61,052 nt of DNA, taken from a virus. Positions 14,126-21,115 of this stretch are shown piece by piece. The first letter of the stretch is position 1; every line of letters begins with the position of its first letter. The DNA lies in the IMG/VR virus record IMGVR_UViG_3300046780_000585, positions 1 through 61,052 of that record. The stretch is one strand, 5' to 3'. The notes under the pieces were generated by a model. That model was not told the DNA's origin. It did not search any database and was given only the letters and a program-made list of their open reading frames with translations. Both the position numbers and the translations under genes were made by a program.

Positions 14126-15153
14126 TGGCCGAAGCCGCGACAAAACAGAACCATCCGCTGGTCGTGCTCAATACCTATCTGCAGGAGCGCGTCGATTCCC
14201 TGCGCACGGCGTTGCCGCCGCATATGAAGCCCGAGCGGTTCATCTCGTCGGTGATGACCGCGGTGCAGCTCAACCCCGACTTGCTCGCATGCGAACGGCG
14301 CTCGTTGTGGCTCGCCTGTATGCGCGCGGCGCAGGATGGGCTGTTGCCGGACGGCAAGGACGCGGCGATCGTCGCCTACAAGCAGAAGGCCCAATACCTT
14401 CCCATGTATCAGGGATTGCTGCGCAAGTTCCGCAACAGCGGGCAATTCAAATGGATCACCGCCGGCGTCGTCTATGACGGTGAAGTGTTCGAACACTGGA
14501 TCGATGAAAACGGCGAGCACTTTAAGCACGTGCCGAGCAACGACAATCCAGATCGCAAGGTGCGGCGCGTCTATTCGCTGGCAACCACCAAGGACGGCGG
14601 GGTTTTCATTGCCGACCTGTCGCTGGCCGACATCAACAAGCGCCGCAACATGAGCCGCGCTGCGAGAGACGACGCGCCCTGGAAACAGTGGCCAGATGAG
14701 ATGATGAAGAAGACGGCGCTGCGCGTGCTCTCGAAGTTGCTGCCGCAATCGAGCGACATCGACGTGTTCTTGCAGCGCGACGAGGCGGAATCGCTCGGCG
14801 TTGAACCCGTCGAGACGATCAGCGATCAACGCGGCGCGGCCTTCGGCAACGTGCTTGATCATTTTGCCGGGACCGGCGAGCCCGAGACGCCGCCGCCCGC
14901 GGAGTCAGGACCGGAGGCGGCCGGCGAGGCGCAGGGCGAGGCCACACCCAATCCACCTCGCCCTGCGCCGACCTCCCGCGGTGACGTTGTCGAGGTTGCC
15001 TATAAGCGCGGCGTGACCTGGCGCGAGCTCGCCCGCCCGCGCAAAGGCATGCCGCCCGAATACCGCGACCCGGGGCATTCGCGCGAGGCAAGCGCTTGGG
15101 AAGCCGGTTTCGACGGCGCGCCAATGCCGACGTTCCCGGAGGAATCGAAATGA
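14125..15153 (+). CDS. recT: RecT single-strand annealing protein
   Basis: 342 aa. MKPERFISSVMTAVQLNPDL, followed by ACMRAAQDGLLPDGKDAAIV and YLPMYQGLLRKFRNSG, is the RecT core. A family-typical WKQWPDEMMKKTALRVLSK segment follows. The C-terminal ~90 residues are a disordered linker plus a short domain (YKRGVTWRELARPRKGMPPE) likely to bind partners. Binds ssDNA and anneals complementary strands with the upstream exonuclease. Confidence 0.9.
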   Translation: MAEAATKQNHPLVVLNTYLQERVDSLRTALPPHMKPERFISSVMTAVQLNPDLLACERRSLWLACMRAAQDGLLPDGKDAAIVAYKQKAQYLPMYQGLLRKFRNSGQFKWITAGVVYDGEVFEHWIDENGEHFKHVPSNDNPDRKVRRVYSLATTKDGGVFIADLSLADINKRRNMSRAARDDAPWKQWPDEMMKKTALRVLSKLLPQSSDIDVFLQRDEAESLGVEPVETISDQRGAAFGNVLDHFAGTGEPETPPPAESGPEAAGEAQGEATPNPPRPAPTSRGDVVEVAYKRGVTWRELARPRKGMPPEYRDPGHSREASAWEAGFDGAPMPTFPEESK

Positions 15154-15479
15154 CTGCGTTCAAGGACGCATTTGCGAAAGCCGGAATGGACACGAACCAG
15201 CTCGATCTACGCATGACGAACTACGATCATTGGAAGACGACCGAGCCAGAGCCACAGGGTGAGCCCATGCCGCGGAAAAAATCTGATGCTGACGATGAAC
15301 CGCGTTTCACCGACGAGGAAAAGGCCAAGTGCGCGCTGCGCGAGGCGGCCTGGCGGCGAAGGGTATACGGCAACGCCGTCGCCAAGGGCCGTATGACGCA
15401 GGAGCAGGCCGATCACGAGATCGCCATGATGGATGAGATAGCGGATGACTATTCGACTGCGGCGAGGTTGCCGCTATGA
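15150..15479 (+). CDS. Hypothetical charged protein (109 aa)
   Basis: Start at 15150 has GGAGGAATCGAA just upstream and overlaps the recT stop by four bases. MTAFKDAFAKAGMDTNQLDL, then a basic helix (REAAWRRRVYGNAVAKGRM). Soluble, no recognised motif. Confidence 0.65.
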   Translation: MTAFKDAFAKAGMDTNQLDLRMTNYDHWKTTEPEPQGEPMPRKKSDADDEPRFTDEEKAKCALREAAWRRRVYGNAVAKGRMTQEQADHEIAMMDEIADDYSTAARLPL

Positions 15480-15820
15480 GGGCGATCTATTCCGTGACGG
15501 TCGCCGCCATCGCGGTGTTGTTGGTGACGGTGTCGCTGCGCGGATATGCGGCAAAGCCATCCGCTGCCAAGCCGGCGTCGGTGTCGTTGCTCGTCGAGCC
15601 GCCGCCGGCGAAGGCGGATCGGCTATCGGTCCCGAAGCCGCCACCGCCTCCGCCGAAGCCGGTGCCCCCGCCGCCTCCGGTCGCCGAGCTGATCGAGCCG
15701 CCGGCCGTGGTTGCTGAGGCGCCGCCGCCCAAGCCACACGCCGATCCGGTCTGCGGGGCGCGCGGGCGGACTTGGTACACGCGCGAGAACGGATGGCGGT
15801 ACTGGAGATGTAATCGATGA
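15476..15820 (+). CDS. Membrane-anchored proline-rich protein (114 aa)
   Basis: An N-terminal hydrophobic helix (IYSVTVAAIAVLLVTVSL) is followed by a PPPPPKP-rich region able to span periplasm, and a small C-terminal segment with two cysteines (CGARGRTWYTRENGWRYWRC). The layout is TonB-like in shape but lacks a TonB domain. ATGA overlaps with both neighbours. Confidence 0.65.
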   Translation: MRAIYSVTVAAIAVLLVTVSLRGYAAKPSAAKPASVSLLVEPPPAKADRLSVPKPPPPPPKPVPPPPPVAELIEPPAVVAEAPPPKPHADPVCGARGRTWYTRENGWRYWRCNR

Positions 15821-16140
15821 GGACGATCTCGGCGGCGCGGATGAAGGGCAACGGCATGGGGCATACGAATCGCATTCCGCGTGAGGGCACCCATCTGCGC
15901 AAGATATGGGACCTGTTCCAGTCCACGCCAGGCGTCGTCATACCCATGGTCATTCTAGGCAAGAACAAGAACGCCTTGTTTCAGCTCCGCGATTTCTACG
16001 GATTGGACATCCGCTGCATCAGGTACGGCAAATGGTGCCTGTGCGGTGAATGGATTGCTGGCGGCGGCTACATCGATTACGTGGCCGCTCGGCATGGGAT
16101 GGATGGAGTAAAGGAGGGCGATGCAATCAACAAAAGCTGA
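15817..16140 (+). CDS. Hypothetical protein (107 aa)
   Basis: Starts with ATGA overlap. Contains GTHLRKIWDLFQSTPGVVIP and a C-terminal Cys pair (IRCIRYGKWCLCGEW). The first half resembles short winged-helix phage proteins. Function unknown. Confidence 0.6.
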   Translation: MRTISAARMKGNGMGHTNRIPREGTHLRKIWDLFQSTPGVVIPMVILGKNKNALFQLRDFYGLDIRCIRYGKWCLCGEWIAGGGYIDYVAARHGMDGVKEGDAINKS

Positions 16141-16176
16141 TCTGGGAATCAAACACTTTCACATGAGGTAACAGAA

Positions 16177-16836
16177 ATGAAGAAGCTTCTAGCTACGACC
16201 GCCATCCTGGCGGCGCTCACTCTACCGGCTTCGGCCACCATCCTCGACTGGAACTTCCAGGACCATCTCGGCGTGCTGCCCAACACGCAGACCTTCACGG
16301 CCGGCGGGTTTGGCCTCAGTGCTCGTGGCTTCACGGCCAGTGATGCTGGCACCGCCCTGTTCGGCAAGAACGGAGGCGGTGACGAGAACGGTCTCGGCCT
16401 CAACAATGACGCATCCGGCGATCACGAAATCACCGGGGGCAACTTCGTCCAGTTGAACCTGGACGGCCTATTGGGCCTCTTGGACATCAACTCCTTCACC
16501 TTCCAGATGGGCTCGACCACCCAGGGCGAGGGCTGGAAAGTGTTCGGTTCGAACGACGCCCATCCGTTCCAGTTCACGCTACTCGCCCAGAGCAGCGGCA
16601 CCGGCGACGAGGGCTTCCACACCCTCGCCGGTGGTTGGGACAACTACAACTTTTTCTACTTCGGTTCCGGCGTTGGCGCTTGCGGTTCCGGCTGCAACGC
16701 CAACGTGCTGCTGACCAACTTCGACGCCACCTTGGCGGCCACCCCGCTGCCTGGCGCTCTTGGCTTCTTTGCGGCCGGATTGCTTGGTTTGGGTGGCTTG
16801 GTGCGCAGCCTCCGCAAACAGTGTGGCGTTGCGTAG
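16177..16836 (+). CDS. Secreted protein with PEP-CTERM/VPLPA-type sorting signal
   Basis: 219 aa. Signal peptide MKKLLATTAILAALTLPASA, then a beta-rich body, then a C-terminus TPLPGALGFFAAGLLGLGG followed by basic RSLRKQ. PLPGA, a hydrophobic helix and a basic tail are the tripartite exosortase target of proteobacteria. The host would need an exosortase. GAGGT lies ahead of the start. The gene ends in a strong hairpin and looks like an independently acquired moron. Could change the surface of the lysogen or its matrix. Confidence 0.8.
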   Translation: MKKLLATTAILAALTLPASATILDWNFQDHLGVLPNTQTFTAGGFGLSARGFTASDAGTALFGKNGGGDENGLGLNNDASGDHEITGGNFVQLNLDGLLGLLDINSFTFQMGSTTQGEGWKVFGSNDAHPFQFTLLAQSSGTGDEGFHTLAGGWDNYNFFYFGSGVGACGSGCNANVLLTNFDATLAATPLPGALGFFAAGLLGLGGLVRSLRKQCGVA

Positions 16837-16880
16837 TGCAAGAGTAGGCTGACGTTGCTTCCCGCTCCGTCAGCGTACAG

Positions 16881-16927
16881 GCCCGCCGGGATGATACCGC
16901 CATCCATCGGCATCCCGCCCGGCGGGC
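16881..16927 (+). terminator. Strong hairpin after the PEP-CTERM gene
   Basis: GCCCGCCGGGATG pairs with CATCCCG...CGGCGGGC across a 17-base loop. No T-run follows, so either a Rho-assisted end or an attenuator. Confidence 0.5.
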
Positions 16928-16933
16928 CACTTT

Positions 16934-17059
16934 GTGACTAGGCATAGACCCAACCGAAAACGACGCCACAAGGTGGCCGCCCATTGGCGAGTCATCCGCC
17001 TCAAGAACGGTCGTAAGAAGCGTATCCAGGTCAAGAGCAGCGAACGTGGAGGAAAATGA
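16934..17059 (+). CDS. Tiny basic protein (41 aa)
   Basis: GTG start at 16934. MTRHRPNRKRRHKVAAHWRV then a Lys/Arg-rich tail ending GGK. The stop overlaps the ATG of the next gene (ATGA), supporting translation. Probably binds nucleic acid; function unknown. Confidence 0.55.
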   Translation: MTRHRPNRKRRHKVAAHWRVIRLKNGRKKRIQVKSSERGGK

Positions 17060-17298
17060 CCATGCAAATCCCGATACCGCTCGGGCTCGTGCGCCTGGTG
17101 GACCACATTCAGGACTGGGGCAGCCAGACGCTCTATGGCCCGTTCCGCCGTATGGACCCGGTCATCGCCGTGACGGCCGTTGCCGTAACCGGCTGGTCCT
17201 GGATCACTGGCGGCTGGTTTCCAGCCCTGCAGACCGCCGCCAGCTTCCTGTTCGGGGTCATGGCAGTCGTGCTGCTGATGCCGCCAGAAGAAAATTAA
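17056..17298 (+). CDS. Small membrane protein (80 aa)
   Basis: MTMQIPIPLGLVRLVDHIQD, then two hydrophobic segments (VIAVTAVAVTGWSWITG; LFGVMAVVLLMP). GGAGG precedes the start. Resembles small phage superinfection-exclusion or holin-like proteins in shape only. Confidence 0.6.
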   Translation: MTMQIPIPLGLVRLVDHIQDWGSQTLYGPFRRMDPVIAVTAVAVTGWSWITGGWFPALQTAASFLFGVMAVVLLMPPEEN

Positions 17299-17302
17299 CG
17301 CC

Positions 17303-17515
17303 ATGAGCCGTACCCAAATATCCGCCGACGAGATCGCTGCCACCGTGCCACTGCGGCGCATCGAGCGCCTGCGCGACGAGATGGACGTCATGGACCTCGC
17401 CGCGATGCTGGTCACCGTATTCGCCGTCGATCAGATCGAGATCGCCGACGCCCTAAAGCAGCGGCGCTTGGAACTGAAACTCAGAACGTGGAACCTCGAC
17501 GGAGAAGAGGCATGA
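17303..17515 (+). CDS. Small hypothetical protein (70 aa)
   Basis: MSRTQISADEIAATVPLRRI, amphipathic helices throughout, no known motif. Four bases after the previous stop and overlapping the next start. Confidence 0.55.
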   Translation: MSRTQISADEIAATVPLRRIERLRDEMDVMDLAAMLVTVFAVDQIEIADALKQRRLELKLRTWNLDGEEA

Positions 17516-17922
17516 ACTCAGACGACATCGTGAAGCTGGGCGAGGATCTGGCCAAGGCCATCGTGCAGGCCGCGCAGGATCAGTTGACCAAGGCGCAGGC
17601 CGAGCTCGACCGAGCCAAGTCGGTGGCCGACATCGTCCTGGGCCAGGCCAACGACGAGGCCCGCCGGATCGACGACGGTATCGCCAGCCGCAAGGCCGCT
17701 ACCGAGAAGATTCTGGAGGGTTACACCATTCTCGAAAGGCGGACGGCCGACGATCCCCGGCAGCCGGGGCCACCTCCCGGCGTCTACAACGACAGGGACG
17801 ACGACGCGACCGGCCAGGCCTATCGAGATGAACTGAAGCACAAGACCGAGGGCCAATTCTTTAGCGACGAACTCAGCAAGCTTAATTCCCGCTACCCGTC
17901 TTTGGTCGATGGCAAGCGGTGA
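17512..17922 (+). CDS. Coiled-coil protein (136 aa)
   Basis: Start at 17512 after GAAGAGG. Residues 5-80 form one long helix (AQDQLTKAQAELDRAKSVAD). A proline-rich break and charged tail follow. Function unknown. Confidence 0.6.
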   Translation: MNSDDIVKLGEDLAKAIVQAAQDQLTKAQAELDRAKSVADIVLGQANDEARRIDDGIASRKAATEKILEGYTILERRTADDPRQPGPPPGVYNDRDDDATGQAYRDELKHKTEGQFFSDELSKLNSRYPSLVDGKR

Positions 17923-17954
17923 TCCGTTACACCGGCACCAGAGGGGATGAAGGA

Positions 17955-18236
17955 ATGACAATACCTTTCACGCAGTACCTACGCCCCGATGGCCGGCCGC
18001 GGGATGTGGAAATTGATCGCCCGTCCGACATCGAAGCCTTGGCGCGTCAATTCATCGAAAGCGGCGGCCGTTATGAATGCGAGCACCTAACTACCGAGGA
18101 GGCGAGCCTGACGGCGGTCAAAGAGATCGATGGCGAGGAGCAAGATATCGCCATTGAGATTGTTCCAAACGGCCCGGAAGTTCCGGCCGCTGTTGACCGC
18201 TTGGTGCGGGCATCCGCCGCCCGGTGTGCAACATGA
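17955..18236 (+). CDS. Small phage protein of the 'MTIPFTQYLRPDGR' type (93 aa)
   Basis: Start at 17955 chosen because the conserved opening of this small family is MTIPFTQYLRPDGRPRDV; GGATGAAGGA directly precedes it. Ends with NGPEVPAAVDRLVRAS, also typical. Found in many alphaproteobacterial phages and prophages; function unknown. Confidence 0.65.
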   Translation: MTIPFTQYLRPDGRPRDVEIDRPSDIEALARQFIESGGRYECEHLTTEEASLTAVKEIDGEEQDIAIEIVPNGPEVPAAVDRLVRASAARCAT

Positions 18237-18252
18237 CAGATGAGCTAACCGG

Positions 18253-18489
18253 ATGACGGACGAGACCGGCGAGCGCGATACCCTGTACGTCACGGACGCG
18301 GAGCTGATCCGGCGCATGGGCGTGCCTGAGAAGATCGCGCGGGAGGCCATCCGGGCGCTCGACGCGAACCGGGCCAGCGGTTTTCCCCAGAAGCAAAAGC
18401 TATTCGGGGACCGGAGATATTGGCCGGCCTGCGTGGCTTGGTTCGACAAGACGAGCGGACTTATCCCCCATGAGCGCAAATCGGCTTGA
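18253..18489 (+). CDS. Excisionase-like winged-helix protein (78 aa)
   Basis: LYVTDAELIRRMGVPEKIAR, then GFPQKQKLFGDRRYWPACVA: the recognition helix followed by a wing with the basic FP-K-x-x-x-x-G-D-R-R-Y-W pattern seen in phage Xis-like proteins. Three genes upstream of the integrase. Likely bends DNA at attL/attR and steers excision. Confidence 0.7.
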   Translation: MTDETGERDTLYVTDAELIRRMGVPEKIAREAIRALDANRASGFPQKQKLFGDRRYWPACVAWFDKTSGLIPHERKSA

Positions 18490-18514
18490 CGTAAGCGTAT
18501 GCGCTGATTATATT
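18486..18514 (+). promoter_or_regulatory. Promoter for HTH regulator, leaderless start
   Basis: TTGACG (18486-18491), exactly 17 bases, TATATT (18509-18514), then seven bases to the A of the ATG at 18522. Best promoter match in the plus-strand block. Confidence 0.75.
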
Positions 18515-18521
18515 CGGCGGC

Positions 18522-18731
18522 ATGGCAATTTATATATCCGATGAAGAAATTGTTGCGGTCGTAAAGAAGCAGATCGGCCATAGCTCCCAAAAGGCGTGGG
18601 CTGAAAAGGCCGGGATATCGGCCGCCTACCTCTCTGACTTTCTGCTCGGCAGGCGCCGCCCCGGTCCGGCCATTCTTCGCGGCGCCGGGTTCTCGGTGAC
18701 CCCCTATTATCGGAAGCTTTCCCATGACTGA
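18522..18731 (+). CDS. Small HTH regulator (69 aa)
   Basis: HSSQKAWAEKAGISAAYLSD is a Cro/CI-type HTH, followed by LLGRRRPGPAILRGAGF, as in small phage regulators where the HTH is preceded by a short helix. Its own strong promoter starts at the ATG. It may regulate integrase/excisionase expression. Confidence 0.7.
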   Translation: MAIYISDEEIVAVVKKQIGHSSQKAWAEKAGISAAYLSDFLLGRRRPGPAILRGAGFSVTPYYRKLSHD

Positions 18732-18758
18732 TCACGCCAAAGGACATCGAGGCCACCC

Positions 18759-19085
18759 ATGAGCGATGACGATTTTCGCACCATCCTGCGGGCCATAGAC
18801 GGGCTGCAGGCCGAGCTCGCGCCCGTACGCGAGCAACTTAAGATAATCGAGATAAAAGTCAGCGGTATTCCGCTGATAGCTGAGTCAACCCACGACTTGC
18901 GTCGCGACCTGCGAATGGTGAAGGCCGCCATCAACGACATGGCGCGCGTTAACATCACCGCCGGAGAGGTTGAGGCGCTCCACGAAGAGATCGACAAGAT
19001 ACAGGCTGAGAATGCAGAGCTTGCGACGCGCCTCGCCACCGTCGAACGGCTTCTCGCCGATACCGGAGCTTCCGATGAGCGATAG
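18759..19085 (+). CDS. Coiled-coil protein (108 aa)
   Basis: MSDDDFRTILRAIDGLQAEL, then two long helices with heptad repeats ending ELATRLATVERLL. Overlaps the integrase start by 11 bases. Function unknown. Confidence 0.6.
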   Translation: MSDDDFRTILRAIDGLQAELAPVREQLKIIEIKVSGIPLIAESTHDLRRDLRMVKAAINDMARVNITAGEVEALHEEIDKIQAENAELATRLATVERLLADTGASDER

Positions 19086-20304
19086 ACCCAAAGTCGCAGA
19101 CTCTCCGGGGCTCGTTTGGGCACCCCGTAAATCCGGCTGGGTGGCCGAATGGCACGCCCGCACCGATCTGATCAAGCGCGGGTTCCTGCCCCAGCGCGCC
19201 CGCGTCTGGGCCGGGGAATGGCCCTCCGAGACGGACTGCGCCCTGATCTCCGACCAATGCACCCGCCTCCAGGCCGAGATGCTGGTCTGGGGCCGCGGCG
19301 GCATCCCGGTGATCGCAGACGCCTTCGACGGCACGCTGGGCAGCCTGATCCGGCTCTACCAGACCGACAAGGATTCCTCGTATCAGGAGCTTCGCTACGC
19401 GAGCCGGATGAACGACGACAGCCGGTGCAAGCTGATCGCCAGGGACTACGGCGACACGCTGCTTTCTGACATCGACGCCCGCATGATCAAGGATTGGTGG
19501 CGGGCGTGGACCTCGGACGGCCGGACCCCGTCAGCCCATGGCAAGGTCGGGCAGCTCCGCACACTCTTCGCGTTCGGCTCCACCTTGGTCGGAAAGCGCG
19601 GAGATCCCGAATGCCGGCGGTTGCGCGAGGATGCCGGACTGCTGCGCTTCAAGATGGGCAAGCCCCGGAAGGAATACATCACGGCGACCCAGGCACTCGC
19701 CATCATCGCCAAGGCCCACGAGCTCGGCCGCCACTCGATCGCGCTGGCCCAGGCGTTCCAGTTCGAATGCACCCTGCGGCAAAAGGATGTGATCGGGGAA
19801 TGGGTCCCGATGGGCGAGCCGGAACTGTCGGATGTCCACGACGGTCAATGGAAGTGGCTTCGGGGTCTCCGGGGCGAAGAGATCGACGCCAATTTGATCC
19901 TGCGCCACATGACCAGCAAACGGCAGAAGCCGGTCGAGGTCGATCTGCGCCTGGCCCCGATGGTCATGGCGGAACTGGATCTGGCCGGCAAGTTCCCCGA
20001 GAAGGGGCCGCTGATCATTTGCGAGGCAACCGGGGTGGCGTGGCAAGCCAAGAACTTCCGCGAGAAGTGGCGCAAGGTCGCGACTGCGGCCGGAGTCCCA
20101 AACCACGTTTGGAACATGGACAGCCGGGCCGGCGCGATCACGGAAGGGACGGACGTTGCCGCCATGGATGACGTTAGGCGCACCGCGACCCACAGCAACG
20201 TCAGCCAGACCCAAGCCTACTCGCGGGACGACACCAAGGCGATCGCCAGGGTCATGAAAGGCCGCGCCGCGAGCCGGAACAAGGCGGGAACGGATGCGTC
20301 GTAA
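19075..20304 (+). CDS. int: Tyrosine recombinase integrase
   Basis: 409 aa from MSDRPKVADSPGL, with GGAG before the start. The catalytic domain shows R in CTLRQKDVIGEW, R in DSRAGAITEG, and H and Y in ATHSNVSQTQAYSR, matching R...H-x-x-R...Y with some degeneracy. The N-terminal part is the arm/core DNA-binding region (SSYQELRYASRMNDDSRCKL). Last gene of the plus block, next to the presumed attP region. Inserts the phage genome in the host chromosome and, with the Xis-like protein, removes it. Confidence 0.85.
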   Translation: MSDRPKVADSPGLVWAPRKSGWVAEWHARTDLIKRGFLPQRARVWAGEWPSETDCALISDQCTRLQAEMLVWGRGGIPVIADAFDGTLGSLIRLYQTDKDSSYQELRYASRMNDDSRCKLIARDYGDTLLSDIDARMIKDWWRAWTSDGRTPSAHGKVGQLRTLFAFGSTLVGKRGDPECRRLREDAGLLRFKMGKPRKEYITATQALAIIAKAHELGRHSIALAQAFQFECTLRQKDVIGEWVPMGEPELSDVHDGQWKWLRGLRGEEIDANLILRHMTSKRQKPVEVDLRLAPMVMAELDLAGKFPEKGPLIICEATGVAWQAKNFREKWRKVATAAGVPNHVWNMDSRAGAITEGTDVAAMDDVRRTATHSNVSQTQAYSRDDTKAIARVMKGRAASRNKAGTDAS

Positions 20305-20631
20305 ACCACCGTAAACGCAACGCGAACATCGATGACTAGCATACACTACCAGGATCTTGTGAAATCAAAGGCTTAGGAGGCATATCCGCTCAGCGCCCAA
20401 AAGCGCGGGGCCATTGAAATCATTGAATGTCAGTAGCGACCGGGAAGGCAATAAGCCGCCACGTGGCGCAAGGAGAGGATTGTTGAGTTTCACGTGAAAC
20501 GCTTCCGAGTGCCACACTCCGCAGATCGGTCTGATGTCAACCAACGAGAGAGTTTGACCGTCATTGGCTTTCCCGGGCTATGTGATTCGGGACAGGAACC
20601 ATTCATCGTCCGTCGGCACTCGGAACTGGAT
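20305..20631 (+). other. Intergenic region, presumed attP neighbourhood
   Basis: 327 bases between the plus-strand integrase block and the minus-strand virion block, so both transcripts converge here. No coding frame. It holds a parS-like palindrome (20487-20500) and a second CACGTG palindrome, CGCCACGTGGCG (20457-20468). No tRNA-like sequence was seen, so the attachment core could not be fixed. Confidence 0.5.
20487..20500. promoter_or_regulatory. parS-like centromere site
   Basis: GTTTCACGTGAAAC, all 14 inner bases of the widely conserved chromosomal parS (TGTTTCACGTGAAACA). Only the two outermost bases differ (A and G). ParB of most bacteria binds this sequence. Confidence 0.7.
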
Positions 20632-20931
20632 TCAGGCGCGCGGTTTAATCGCGGGCAATGACTTATCCTTGGTGGTGTTCGACATCTCGCCAGTTTTGCC
20701 AGACTTAGGATAGCTTTGGCGTTCGATGTTTTCTCGGAATTGGTCGGGCGCCTTGAAGAAGCGGCTGCGCGATTGCTGGATCACCGGCCCCCCAGTGGCA
20801 TAGCTGGCGGGCATCGGGCCGGTGCCTTTGGTGAACTCGCGCCCGACCGATCGCGGGATACCGAGCGTGCTCTTGCCCTTGGCGGCCGCGAACATGGCCT
20901 TGCGCTGGGGGTCGCTGACTATTGGCGCCAT
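20632..20931 (-). CDS. Small virion-associated hypothetical protein (99 aa)
   Basis: [20 protein letters not shown], then [13 protein letters not shown]: the pattern Q-x-x-A-M-F-A-A-x-x-G-x-S-x-L-G-I-P is common in small proteins encoded within phage structural blocks. Preceded by GAGGAGATAG. Last gene of the minus-strand virion transcript. Function unknown. Confidence 0.65.
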   Translation of the reverse strand: MAPIVSDPQRKAMFAAAKGKSTLGIPRSVGREFTKGTGPMPASYATGGPVIQQSRSRFFKAPDQFRENIERQSYPKSGKTGEMSNTTKDKSLPAIKPRA

Positions 20932-20935
20932 AGCT

Positions 20936-21115
20936 CTATCTCCTCTTTGCTTCCCAATAAGTGCAAGTGTCCTGTGCCCGGATTGGGCCCTCGACCAGCG
21001 TGCAGCTCGGCGAGGTGCCGGTCCGGTACATGCTACAGGTCGCGCAGCGGCGCGGCGCCCCCGGCTTGGCAGGGCGATAGTTCGCGTCCTTGTGCGACAT
21101 CTTGGCGGGTGTCAT
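20936..21115 (-). CDS. Small cysteine-rich protein (59 aa)
   Basis: [20 protein letters not shown], with [15 protein letters not shown] and DTCTYWE: four cysteines spaced like an iron-sulfur (HiPIP-like) or zinc site. Similar short proteins occur near phage virion genes. The ATG overlaps the stop of the large upstream gene (ATGA). Metal ligand and role not established. Confidence 0.65.
   Translation of the reverse strand: MTPAKMSHKDANYRPAKPGAPRRCATCSMYRTGTSPSCTLVEGPIRAQDTCTYWEAKRR

Noticed and set aside
13019-14143. Minus-strand open frame (374 codons) opposite the exonuclease
   Set aside because: The plus strand encodes a recognisable YqaJ exonuclease coupled to recT.
20305-20631. Search for a tRNA or tRNA fragment as attachment core
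   Set aside because: No cloverleaf or T-loop sequence could be found; attP core left unassigned.
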